Notes under the pieces: generated by a model
What the model was told of the DNA's origin: nothing
The model's input: only the letters and a program-made list of their open reading frames with translations
Databases searched by the model: none
DNA from: Nitrososphaerota archaeon
GTDB taxonomy: Archaea; Thermoproteota; Nitrososphaeria; Nitrososphaerales; Gagatemarchaeaceae
NCBI GenBank assembly: GCA_028866945.1
Contig: JAGWHE010000007.1
Coordinates: forward strand, 1-41,916
Direction: 5' to 3'
DNA: 41,916 nucleotides
Translations under genes and position numbers: made by a program
Shown: positions 1-7,377 of the stretch, in pieces
Layout of the letters: each line of letters begins with the position of its first letter
Numbering within the stretch: position 1 is the stretch's first letter

Positions 1-8
1 GGACGCCG

Positions 9-1184
9 ATGCAAGACCCAGTAATAGTCGCCGCCTGCAGGACACCCATCGGCAAGTTCGGCAAAAGCCTCGTCGGGGTCGCAGCCACGGAGCTCGGCGC
101 CCTTGTCATAGAGGAGGCGATGAAGAGGGCGAAGGCGTCCCCGGACGTCGTCGACGAGGTGATCATGGGGAACGTGGTCTCTGCTGGCCTCGGCCAGAAC
201 CCTGCGAGGCAGGCGGCGGTGCACGCGGGGGTCCCCTTCGGGGCCGGGTCGTTCACGGTCAACAAGGTCTGCGGGTCGGGCCTGAAGGCGGTGATGTTGG
301 CGGCGCAGTCCATCAGGGCCGGGGACAACCAGGTGGTCGTCGCCGGCGGCATGGAGAGCATGAGCAACGCGCCCTACCTGGCGAAGGGGGTGAGGTGGGG
401 GACGAAGTTCGGCGACGCGAGGCTCCTGGACGCCATGATAGCGGACGGCCTCTGGGACGCCTACCACAACTACCACATGGGGCTGACCGGGGAGCACGTC
501 GCCAAGAAGTACGGCATAGGGAGGAAGGAGGCCGACGAGTTCTCCTACCAGAGCCACATGAAGGCGGCGAAGGCGTCGGAGGCCGGGGACTTTGAGCGGG
601 AAATCGTGAAGGTGAAGATCAAGCGGGAGGGCGAGGTCACGGAGTTCGCGAAGGACGAGTGCATCAGGCCAGACACAACTGTTGAGAAGCTGGCGAAGCT
701 GAAACCGGTCTTCAAGCCGGGCGGGGTGCTCACCGCCGGCAACTCATCGCAGCTCAGCGACGGCGCGTCTGCGGTCGTGGTCTGCTCTCAGGAAGCCGCT
801 GACAGCCTCGGCGTCCGGCCCTTGGCCAGGATAGCGGGGTACGGGACCGGGGGCCTGGAGCCAGCGAGGGTGATGGAGGCTCCGATACCTACGACCAGGG
901 CGCTGCTGAAGAAGGTGAAGATGGACGTCGGGGACATCGACCTGTTCGAGCACAACGAGGCTTACTCGACGGCCTCCATCGCGGTCCGCAACGCCCTGGG
1001 CGTGGACGACTCGAAGTTCAACGTCTGGGGAGGGGCGGTCGCCCTCGGGCACCCCATAGGGTGCAGCGGGGCGAGGGTGCTCACCACTCTGGTGCACGGG
1101 ATGAAGAGGACAGGGAAGAAGACGGGACTGGCGACCCTCTGCCTGGGCGGGGGGAACGCTGTCTCTATGGTCGTCCGGGCCTGA
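9..1184 (+). CDS. acetyl-CoA C-acetyltransferase (thiolase)
   Basis: Full-length thiolase of 391 residues. It condenses two acetyl-CoA to acetoacetyl-CoA, or does the reverse thiolysis, in the cytoplasm. The nucleophilic Cys88 lies in VNKVCGSGLKAV, the catalytic His348 in GHPIGCSG and the second active-site Cys378 in CLGGGNA, all as in bacterial-type AtoB/FadA thiolases. The ATG at 9 is the first start in the window; no upstream sequence is available to test a longer form. It converges on an acyl-CoA synthetase with a 20-base 3' overlap. The pair suggests fatty-acid or short-chain acyl-CoA metabolism, or the mevalonate entry step, but many archaeal mevalonate thiolases are of a different type. 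Family certain, pathway not. Confidence 0.95.
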   Translation: MQDPVIVAACRTPIGKFGKSLVGVAATELGALVIEEAMKRAKASPDVVDEVIMGNVVSAGLGQNPARQAAVHAGVPFGAGSFTVNKVCGSGLKAVMLAAQSIRAGDNQVVVAGGMESMSNAPYLAKGVRWGTKFGDARLLDAMIADGLWDAYHNYHMGLTGEHVAKKYGIGRKEADEFSYQSHMKAAKASEAGDFEREIVKVKIKREGEVTEFAKDECIRPDTTVEKLAKLKPVFKPGGVLTAGNSSQLSDGASAVVVCSQEAADSLGVRPLARIAGYGTGGLEPARVMEAPIPTTRALLKKVKMDVGDIDLFEHNEAYSTASIAVRNALGVDDSKFNVWGGAVALGHPIGCSGARVLTTLVHGMKRTGKKTGLATLCLGGGNAVSMVVRA

Positions 1185-2847
1185 GCTCTCGCAGCTTCCT
1201 TCGCAGCACCTTTCCTATCAGGGTCTTGGGGAGCTCCTGGACGAACTCCACCTTCTTTGGCACCTTGAACTTCGCGAGCTTCTTCTGGCAGAAGTCGATG
1301 ACGTCCTGCTCGGATGTCTTCTTCGCCGGGTCCTTGAGCACCACGAACGCCTTCACCGCCTCGCCGCTGAACTCGTCGGGGATCCCAATCACTCCAGCCT
1401 CCTTCACGTCCGGGTGTTCGAACAGGACGTCCTCCACCTCCCTGGGGTAGACCTTCAGCCCCCCGACGTTGATCATGTCCTTCTTCCTGTCGACGATGTA
1501 GAAGTATCCGTCCTGGTCCATCTTCGCGATGTCGCCGGTCAGGAACCAGCCGTCCTTCAGGACCGCGTCCGTCTCCTCTCTCTGGTTCCAGTACCCCTTC
1601 ATCACCTGCGGCCCCTTCACAGCCAGCTCTCCTACCTCTCCGGTGGCGAGGACCCTGCTTCTGTCGCCGACGTCGACGATCATGGAGTCGGTCTCGCTGA
1701 ACGGCGGCCCGATGGAGCCGTCCTTGACCACACCCCCGGTGACGGGGTTGCAGTGGGTGATGGGGCTCGTCTCCGACAGCCCATACCCTTCGACCAGGTT
1801 CCCCCCGGTGAGCTCGATGAACTTCTTCCTGACCGCAGGGGGCAGGGCGGAGCCTCCGGAGAGGCACGCCCTCACGGACTTCAGGTTGAACTTCTTGGCG
1901 TCCGGCCTGCTGTTGATGGCTATGTACATGGCGGGCGCCCCTGAGAATATCGTGACCTTCTGGCTCTGGATGGTCTTCATCACCTCGTCGACGTGGAAGT
2001 TGGGCAGGAGGACCATCGCGGCACCGGCCGACAGAGGGGCGTTCATGGTGACCGTCAGGCCGTAGATGTGGAAGAGCGGGAGGACGCAGAGGGATATGTC
2101 CCCTTCGGTGACCGGGAAGAGGCTCTGGGCGTAGGCCGCGTTGGAGACCAGGTTGTAGTGGGTCAGCATGGCACCCTTCGAGACGCCGGTCGTCCCCCCT
2201 GTGTACTGCAGGAGGGCGAGGTCTGACTCGGGGTCGATGTCGGCGTACTCCTTCATGGGAGACCTGGAGTTCACGAGCTTTACGAAGTCGAGGGTGCCGA
2301 CCCTGTGCACGTCCTTGACCCCTGCGAGTCCGGCGAGCCTCTTCTTCACGCCGGGGAGGTAGTCTCCTATGTGGGTGGATATCACGTGCCTGAGCGGAAG
2401 CCTCTCTCTGCAACCTTCCAGGCTCTTGTAGAGGTCCATCCCCTTCGCCACTGTCCTGCTCGCGATGACTATCTCGGCCCCCGAGTCCTTCAGCTGGTAC
2501 TCGAGCTCCCTCTCCTTGTACACCGGGTTGCACATCACGACCACCCCGCCGGCCTTCAGGATGCCGAAGTAGGCGAAGACGAGCTGAGGGATGTTGGGGA
2601 GGAAGATCGCCACCCTGTCCCCCTTCTTCATCCCCAGTGAGACCAGCGCCGAGGCGAACCGGGATGAGAGCTCGTCGACCTGGGAGTATGTGAAGTCGCG
2701 GCCGAGGTAGTGGATGCATCGGTTCCCAGGTTTAGCCCTGGCGGAATCGACGAGGAGCGAATACAGGGGCCGCGCCTGCGGACGTGGCAGGCCATACCTC
2801 TCGCCCACGTCGGCCTTTAACCAGGGACGCGCCGCCTCCCGCTGCAA
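1165..2847 (-). CDS. long/medium-chain acyl-CoA synthetase (AMP-forming)
   Basis: ANL-superfamily adenylating enzyme of 560 residues that activates a carboxylic acid with ATP and CoA. Signature motifs are in order: the P-loop-like YTGGTTGVSKGAM about residue 195, GYGLSETSP near 330, the GWFLTGD hinge region near 430, DRKKDMINVGG, and the C-terminal catalytic lysine in KTLIGKVLRR. The order and length match FadD-like long-chain acyl-CoA synthetases; substrate chain length cannot be read from sequence. The first about 20 residues precede the normal family start, so a later start is possible. It overlaps the convergent thiolase by 20 bases, consistent with shared acyl-CoA metabolism but with separate transcription. 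Confidence 0.93.
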   Translation of the reverse strand: MQREAARPWLKADVGERYGLPRPQARPLYSLLVDSARAKPGNRCIHYLGRDFTYSQVDELSSRFASALVSLGMKKGDRVAIFLPNIPQLVFAYFGILKAGGVVVMCNPVYKERELEYQLKDSGAEIVIASRTVAKGMDLYKSLEGCRERLPLRHVISTHIGDYLPGVKKRLAGLAGVKDVHRVGTLDFVKLVNSRSPMKEYADIDPESDLALLQYTGGTTGVSKGAMLTHYNLVSNAAYAQSLFPVTEGDISLCVLPLFHIYGLTVTMNAPLSAGAAMVLLPNFHVDEVMKTIQSQKVTIFSGAPAMYIAINSRPDAKKFNLKSVRACLSGGSALPPAVRKKFIELTGGNLVEGYGLSETSPITHCNPVTGGVVKDGSIGPPFSETDSMIVDVGDRSRVLATGEVGELAVKGPQVMKGYWNQREETDAVLKDGWFLTGDIAKMDQDGYFYIVDRKKDMINVGGLKVYPREVEDVLFEHPDVKEAGVIGIPDEFSGEAVKAFVVLKDPAKKTSEQDVIDFCQKKLAKFKVPKKVEFVQELPKTLIGKVLRRKLRELRPGRP

Positions 2848-2911
2848 GGGCTCCTTTGGCGGGCTGACTCGCCTTAAGCGTATCCCCTATGCTAGCGTTC
2901 GGAATCCTAGG

Positions 2912-2924
2912 CTTAAGTATAAAC
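2912..2924 (+). promoter_or_regulatory. TATA box of the DUF373 - uppS unit
   Basis: The AT-rich element CTTAAGTATAAAC stands in GC-rich flanks. Its centre is about 30 bases upstream of the ATG at 2950, the spacing expected for an archaeal TATA box with a very short or absent leader. Confidence 0.6.
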
Positions 2925-2949
2925 GGACAGGGTTCTCAATCTGCGCGAT

Positions 2950-4071
2950 ATGTCCGAGTTGGGGGAGAAGTACCTTGTGCTTTGCGTCGACAGGGACGAC
3001 GACCTGGGGACCAAGGCCAGGGTGAGCTCGCCGGTGGTCGGGAGGGACGCCGTCCTCGACGCTGCGACCAAGCTGGCCCTCGCCGACCCGGAAGAGGCTG
3101 ACGCCAACGCGATCTTCGCAGCGGTGAAGAAGTTCGACGAGCTGACGAAGAGGCGCAACCCCTGCGAGGTGGCGGTGGTCTGCGGGGACTCGGACAGGGG
3201 GTTCGAGGCGGACAAGAGGGTGGGGAAGCAGGTGGCGTCGATACTAGGCTCGGGGCCCTACGCCGGGGTGGTGCTTGTCTCGGACGGCGGCGAGGACGAG
3301 CAGGTGGTCCCAATCATCCAGAGCCTGAAGCCCATCGTGTCAGTCGAGAGGGTGACGGTGAAACACAGCCAGACGGTGGAAGAGACGTATGAGGTCCTGG
3401 GGAGGTACCTGCGGATGCTGGTGTTCGACCCCCACTACTCGAAGTACGCCCTCGGGGTCCCTGGGCTGATATTCATCCTGGCGGGGGTCTTCGTCCTGGC
3501 GGGCAAGACGTTCGAGGCGGCGCTGATGACGCTCCTCGTGCTAGGGGGGGCGTTCCTGGTCCGCGGGTTCAACGTGGACAGGACCGTCAGTGGGCTCCTG
3601 CACAGGGGCTATACCGGGTACATCAGGCTCTTCTCGATGGCCACCGCCATACTTGTCGTGCTGGCCGGGGTCTTCACCGGATACGGCGCCATGATGGAAG
3701 ACACCGCAGCCGTGAACGCCGTCACGGCCGACCCGGCGCAGCTGCTGGTCTACGGGGGGATCCTCGCAGGGCATTTCATAGAGAGCAGCCTGACCCTGGT
3801 CTGGGGCGGGGTCGCGGTGTATGCGACCGGGGCGCTCCTCTCACATCTGGCAAGGGACAGCATAAGGTGGCGCAGGGACGGCTTCGTGCTCGTGATGCTC
3901 GGCATCCTTTACTTCCCGGTCCTCACCTTCTCCCAGTTCCTGGTGAGCGGGACGGCCGAGGCGACCTTCCTCCTTGTCTCCTACGTGCTCATCGGGCTCG
4001 CCGCCATCTTCGCCCTGACCAGCGCCATTTATCCGCGGGTCAGGATGAGGGCGGTGGCCGAAAACGAGTAA
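2950..4071 (+). CDS. DUF373 family membrane protein
   Basis: Conserved archaeal membrane protein of 373 residues. About 150 soluble N-terminal residues begin with MSELGEKYLVLCVDRDDDLG, followed by an acidic helical part and a region reading AVVCGDSDRGFEADKR. The C-terminal half (about 160-365) has six or seven hydrophobic segments. This arrangement matches the archaeal DUF373 family, whose function is unknown. The ATG is preceded by a good TATA box. uppS begins three bases after the stop, so the two are almost surely co-transcribed, which suggests a link to polyprenyl phosphate or envelope lipid metabolism. That link is inference from position only. Confidence 0.85.
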   Translation: MSELGEKYLVLCVDRDDDLGTKARVSSPVVGRDAVLDAATKLALADPEEADANAIFAAVKKFDELTKRRNPCEVAVVCGDSDRGFEADKRVGKQVASILGSGPYAGVVLVSDGGEDEQVVPIIQSLKPIVSVERVTVKHSQTVEETYEVLGRYLRMLVFDPHYSKYALGVPGLIFILAGVFVLAGKTFEAALMTLLVLGGAFLVRGFNVDRTVSGLLHRGYTGYIRLFSMATAILVVLAGVFTGYGAMMEDTAAVNAVTADPAQLLVYGGILAGHFIESSLTLVWGGVAVYATGALLSHLARDSIRWRRDGFVLVMLGILYFPVLTFSQFLVSGTAEATFLLVSYVLIGLAAIFALTSAIYPRVRMRAVAENE

Positions 4072-4074
4072 CAC

Positions 4075-4857
4075 ATGCTAGAGTCCGCCCTACGGTACCT
4101 GGGAGTGTACCGGCTGTATGAGGGGAGGCTGCGCGCCCAGGTGGAAAGCGAAGAGATACCGAGCCACATAGGCATCATACTCGACGGGAACCGGAGGTGG
4201 GCTCAGGTCCAGGGGGTGGTCGAGGGGCTCGGCCACCAGGAGGGGGCGAACAGGGCGGAGGAGCTGCTGGACTGGTGCCACGACCTCAAGATCAAGACGG
4301 TCACGCTGTACGTCCTCTCGACCGAGAACCTCGACAGGACCCCCGAGGAGCTCACGGAGCTGTTCGAGCTCATCGAAGCCAGGCTCAACAGGCTCCTGAA
4401 CGATCCCCGGATCGTGAAGTACAAAGTGAGGGTGAGGGCCATAGGGCACCTCGAGCTCCTCCCCGGCTCCATCGTCGACCTTCTGCGCGCCATCGAAGCC
4501 AAGACCGAGAGTTACCAGGACCACTACCTGAACATCGCCGTCGCTTACGGAGGCAGGGCTGAGATCACGGACGTGGTCAGGTCGGTGGCCTCGGACGTCA
4601 GGAGCGGCAAGCTCAGCCCAGACTCCATCACCGAGGACACGGTGTCAGCCAGGCTCTACACCGCCTTCCTCCCGAACCAGGAGCCAGACCTGATCATCAG
4701 GACGTCGGGGGAGGAGAGGATGAGCGGGTTCCTCCTCTGGCAGGGCGCCTACTCTGAGCTCGTCTTTGTGGACGTATTCTGGCCCGCATTCCGGTTCATC
4801 GACCTCCTCAGGGCCGTCAGGACCTTCCAGAAGCGGCGTCGGCGCTACGGCAAGTAA
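4075..4857 (+). CDS. uppS: cis-prenyltransferase (undecaprenyl/polyprenyl diphosphate synthase)
   Basis: UppS-family enzyme of 260 residues that extends farnesyl or geranylgeranyl diphosphate with isopentenyl diphosphate to make the long cis-polyprenyl carrier used in protein N-glycosylation and glycolipid assembly. The diphosphate-binding motif GIILDGNRRWA holds the catalytic Asp37. The C-terminal RTSGEERMSGFLLWQ and the YSELVF segment are the conserved substrate-binding parts. Length is typical. The start lies three bases after the DUF373 stop, so translation is probably coupled. In archaea the product is a dolichyl-type phosphate; exact chain length cannot be predicted. Confidence 0.95.
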   Translation: MLESALRYLGVYRLYEGRLRAQVESEEIPSHIGIILDGNRRWAQVQGVVEGLGHQEGANRAEELLDWCHDLKIKTVTLYVLSTENLDRTPEELTELFELIEARLNRLLNDPRIVKYKVRVRAIGHLELLPGSIVDLLRAIEAKTESYQDHYLNIAVAYGGRAEITDVVRSVASDVRSGKLSPDSITEDTVSARLYTAFLPNQEPDLIIRTSGEERMSGFLLWQGAYSELVFVDVFWPAFRFIDLLRAVRTFQKRRRRYGK

Positions 4858-4892
4858 TGTTTATGACCGATTGACCGGACGGGGACCCCAAG

Positions 4893-5333
4893 TTGAAGGT
4901 AGTCCTCGGCACGCTCAAGGGGAAGGGGGAGGAGCTAGTGTCGTTCCTGGAGCCAAGGGTGGGCGCCAAGCCGGAGCTCTCCGGAGACTCGATCGAGATA
5001 GACGACGCCAGCCTGCGGCAGGGGATAAAGCCCCGCCACGTCAAGACGTACATCAAGCGCTTCCTCTACGTCAACGGGGTCAGGAAGAACTACAGGGTGT
5101 TCGTCGTGGGGAGGGAGCTGACGGTCCAGGAGATAGAGTTAGGCGAGGAGGAAGAGAAGGAGAAGAAGGAGCCGGCCAAGAAGGAGGAGGCGAAGCCGGA
5201 GCCAGAGGCCCCGAAGGCCGAGGCCGAAGAGCCCGCGGCGGAGGAGGCGGCGGAAGAGAAGCCGAAGCCCAAGAAGGCGGCAGCAAAGAAGCCAAGGGCC
5301 ACGAAGAAGAAGGCAGCGGCGGAAGAGTCCTAG
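4893..5333 (+). CDS. eL22-like basic protein with charged Lys/Glu/Ala tail
   Basis: Protein of 146 residues starting at a TTG 35 bases after uppS. Residues 1-85 form a compact domain; the stretch RHVKTYIKRFLYVNGVRKNY (about 50-69) followed by RVFVV resembles the core of eukaryotic ribosomal protein eL22, which has [20 protein letters not shown] followed by LRVVA at the same place. An acidic-then-basic low-complexity tail (about 86-146) ends in repeats of AAAKK and ATKKK, a histone-H1-like nucleic-acid-binding tail. eL22 is not among the universal archaeal ribosomal proteins and was noted in Asgard archaea, so this assignment is tentative. The alternative is an unrelated small RNA- or DNA-binding protein. 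The 3' end overlaps the convergent next gene by four bases. Confidence 0.5.
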   Translation: MKVVLGTLKGKGEELVSFLEPRVGAKPELSGDSIEIDDASLRQGIKPRHVKTYIKRFLYVNGVRKNYRVFVVGRELTVQEIELGEEEEKEKKEPAKKEEAKPEPEAPKAEAEEPAAEEAAEEKPKPKKAAAKKPRATKKKAAAEES

Positions 5334-5722
5334 GAAGCACGAGCCCTGCGGGCGCGGGCGAGCCGCTTCTGTCTTAGAAGGGCCCTGAGGTAGTTTCTCG
5401 ATTCGCGCAGGTCCTTTAGCGCCTGGCCGAAGTCGCCCACCGCGAAGTCCTCTGACCCCTTCTTCAGGTTCTTCAGCGCGAACTGGAGGGCCTGCCTCTC
5501 GTCAGGGACCTGATATGGCTTCAGCTTGATGAAGCGCCCGGGGTTCTCCTCTTCCATGTCTATCTTGATGAAGGCGATGCTCTTCTCGACTTTGATGTAG
5601 GCGAGCCAGACAGCGCGGAGCTGATCCTTCGTCGGCTCCCCGGAGAGGGAACCCAGGGCGGAGTCGACCAGCTCCTTCGCCTCCGCAAGGTCGGCCGCCG
5701 TCTCGCTTCTCCACTCGCTCAC
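5330..5722 (-). CDS. conserved helical protein of unknown function
   Basis: A 130-residue, apparently all-helical soluble protein beginning MSEWRSETAADLAEAKELVD. The middle reads WLAYIKVEKSIAFIKIDMEE and the end is strongly basic (LLRQKRLARARRARAS). The helical-hairpin pattern could suit a HEPN-like or tetratricopeptide-like fold, but no diagnostic residue is visible (no RX4-6H), so no function is assigned. It is convergent with the eL22-like gene (four-base overlap) and divergent from the gene at 5812, with the promoter region between. Codon use and length support a real gene. Confidence 0.6.
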   Translation of the reverse strand: MSEWRSETAADLAEAKELVDSALGSLSGEPTKDQLRAVWLAYIKVEKSIAFIKIDMEEENPGRFIKLKPYQVPDERQALQFALKNLKKGSEDFAVGDFGQALKDLRESRNYLRALLRQKRLARARRARAS

Positions 5723-5775
5723 TTTTCCGCATCAGCCTTTGATGGTACGGCGCAAGAAATCGATTTCGGGTCTGG

Positions 5776-5787
5776 ATTATTTATAAC
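5776..5787 (+). promoter_or_regulatory. TATA box of the gene at 5812
   Basis: ATTATTTATAAC is an extended AT-rich box in a GC-rich divergent intergenic region, centred 30 bases before the TTG start at 5812. The transcript would have a leader of only a few bases. Confidence 0.6.
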
Positions 5788-5811
5788 CAAGACGGAGGCG
5801 GCGGCGATAAG

Positions 5812-6486
5812 TTGCCGAAGAAGGAAGAGCGCATCGGAGGCGCCTGCTATATCGGGCTCGACTCCCTGCTCGACCTCGGGAGGCTCTCCTGCGCACTGGA
5901 ACGGGCCCCCTTCCCGCTGTTCGCGTTCAAGGAGGGGAAGGCGACGAGGATAGCAGCCCAGGCGGACCTGTTCATGGGGACGCCGATCTTCTATTACTTC
6001 GACAACGGCACGGTCGACGAGTTCCTCGCCTACAGGATAACGGGCGAGGGCGAGGAGGTCCAGTTCGTCAGCTCCGCGAGCAATGCCTCGTACCTCTACG
6101 CGCCTGTGATCAGGGTGCAGAAGATGCCAAAGCCCCTGGAGGAGAAGAACGGGTTCAACGACAAGTTCATCTCCGTGGAGGTCGAGAACCTCCCAAGCCT
6201 CGTGAAGGTCGGGGCGTACAAGACCCTCTTCGAGGAGCCCCCGCTCCCCCTGTTCGCCTACGAGGAAGGGGGAAAGTGGATCCTGGGCACCTTTGCGAGG
6301 ATCGACGACTACGAGGAGGCGTCGATATTCTTCTACTGCCGCGTCAAGGACGAGCCATCTGGGTTCCTCAGATACAACTACGACAGGATAACCGAGACCA
6401 CCTACGTGAAGAGGACCGACGAACCCGGGTACCACTACATCAAGGTGGTCAAGCTCACGGGGCCGCACCCGCTGGTAGAGTTCTAG
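5812..6486 (+). CDS. unknown soluble protein with internal duplication
   Basis: Protein of 224 residues starting at TTG, with an excellent TATA box at the leaderless distance. No family was recognised. The two halves repeat: ERAPFPLFAFKEGKATRIA (about 29-47) matches EEPPLPLFAYEEGGKWILG (about 142-160), each followed by a short stretch and an aromatic strand, TPIFYYFDNG and ASIFFYCRVK. This points to a two-lobed beta-rich protein from a tandem duplication. No signal peptide or membrane segment. The 3' end overlaps the convergent Nudix gene by four bases. Function unknown. Confidence 0.7.
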   Translation: MPKKEERIGGACYIGLDSLLDLGRLSCALERAPFPLFAFKEGKATRIAAQADLFMGTPIFYYFDNGTVDEFLAYRITGEGEEVQFVSSASNASYLYAPVIRVQKMPKPLEEKNGFNDKFISVEVENLPSLVKVGAYKTLFEEPPLPLFAYEEGGKWILGTFARIDDYEEASIFFYCRVKDEPSGFLRYNYDRITETTYVKRTDEPGYHYIKVVKLTGPHPLVEF

Positions 6487-6899
6487 TCGGCGCCTGCGAC
6501 AAAGCGCTCGGCCTCGGTCATGGTGACCTTCGAGTTCTCGTAGGAGGCCTTCTTGACAGCCTCGCGGAATGAAAACCAGCCGTACCCCTGGTGCTCGAAG
6601 GATATCTTCACGGTGTGGTTCGATGTGGAGGCAAGGAGGTAGACCACCTGCTTGTGCACGTTCTTTCCGCTCCTCCTGTAGAAGTATTCTATCACCTTCC
6701 TGAACCCGGGGAGGAACTTCAGGTCCTTCAGCCCCGTCTCCTCTTGGACCTCCCTGACGACGGTGTCCATCTCGCTCTCCCCTTCCTCGACGCCACCCTT
6801 GGGGAAGTCCCAGCGGCCCGCGTTCTGCAGGAGGAGGTACATCCTCCCCCCGGGGGTCTCCCTGTAGACGACCGCGCCCGCCGAGTGCTCTTCCATCAT
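6483..6899 (-). CDS. Nudix hydrolase, diadenosine-tetraphosphatase-like
   Basis: A 138-residue Nudix protein. The Nudix box spans residues 35-57: Gly35-Gly36, Glu41, then REVQEETGL with the metal-binding glutamates. The start MMEEHSAGAVVYRE and the pattern LLQNAGRWDFPKGGVE are typical of asymmetric bis(5'-nucleosyl)-tetraphosphatases (MutT/NUDT2-like), which remove Ap4A and similar nucleotides. A TATA-like TTATTA lies about 6916-6925, giving a short leader. Substrate assignment is by resemblance only; an RNA 5'-cap hydrolase role is also possible. Confidence 0.85.
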   Translation of the reverse strand: MMEEHSAGAVVYRETPGGRMYLLLQNAGRWDFPKGGVEEGESEMDTVVREVQEETGLKDLKFLPGFRKVIEYFYRRSGKNVHKQVVYLLASTSNHTVKISFEHQGYGWFSFREAVKKASYENSKVTMTEAERFVAGAD

Positions 6900-6928
6900 C
6901 TGACGATTTCTGGAACCGTTTATTATCG

Positions 6929-7321
6929 TTGACTCGGCGCCGCCGACGAATCGTTAAAACGGCTGGGGCTTCCGCGACTCGGCCGGCTCATGACCTCGAA
7001 GGGGCGGGTGCTCGCAGACTGCGTTTCGTAGACAGGCTCAGGGACAAGATCCAGAGGGAGAACCTGTGGTTCTACATCCTCGTCCTCCTCACCCAGGAGG
7101 AGAGGTACGGGTTCGAGCTCAGGCGCCTGATCAACGACAGGTTCGGGTTCTGGAGCGGCAACGTGACGGCCTATCGGGTGCTCTACGACCTTGAGAAGGC
7201 GAAGCTGGTAAGGGGCGAGGTGAAGGACAGGAGGAAGTACTACCGCATCACGGAGGAGGGAAAGGAAGAGCTGGGGGAAGCGAGGCGCTTCATCGAGAGG
7301 CTCCTTAAGGACGTCGCCTGA
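6929..7321 (+). CDS. PadR-family winged-helix transcriptional regulator
   Basis: The core (about residues 40-130) is a PadR winged helix: ENLWFYILVLLTQEERYGFE, then LRRLINDRFGFWSGNVTAYR, VLYDLEKAKLVRGE, and the wing DRRKYYRITEEGKEEL. PadR proteins are dimeric DNA-binding regulators, often autoregulated and responding to small hydrophobic ligands or stress. The first about 33 residues (Arg-rich, from a TTG at 6929) look non-coding. A TATA-like CGTTAAAAC at about 6951-6959 would start transcription near 6980, so the true start is uncertain; no ATG, GTG or TTG lies in frame just after it. A 16-bp inverted repeat follows directly and may be its operator. Confidence 0.8.
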   Translation: MTRRRRRIVKTAGASATRPAHDLEGAGARRLRFVDRLRDKIQRENLWFYILVLLTQEERYGFELRRLINDRFGFWSGNVTAYRVLYDLEKAKLVRGEVKDRRKYYRITEEGKEELGEARRFIERLLKDVA

Positions 7322-7323
7322 TG

Positions 7324-7354
7324 TTTTACAACGGTAAAATAGTGGCTCAAATAC
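7324..7354 (+). promoter_or_regulatory. 16-bp inverted repeat and TATA box before inositol-phosphate synthase
   Basis: TTTTAC (7324-7329), AACG, GTAAAA (7334-7339) is a perfect 6-4-6 inverted repeat. It is followed by the TATA-like TCAAATAC at 7347-7354, about 28 bases before the TTG at 7378. It lies between a PadR gene and its downstream neighbour, so it is a plausible PadR or other dimeric-regulator operator. No direct evidence identifies the protein that binds. Confidence 0.5.
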
Positions 7355-7377
7355 CCGCTGACCAGAGGAAGTAGAGC

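Noticed and set aside
962-2719. 585-codon minus-strand open frame
   Set aside because: It lies wholly over the thiolase and acyl-CoA synthetase genes in another frame; the product is Arg/Pro/Gly-rich without motifs, typical of GC-rich shadow frames.
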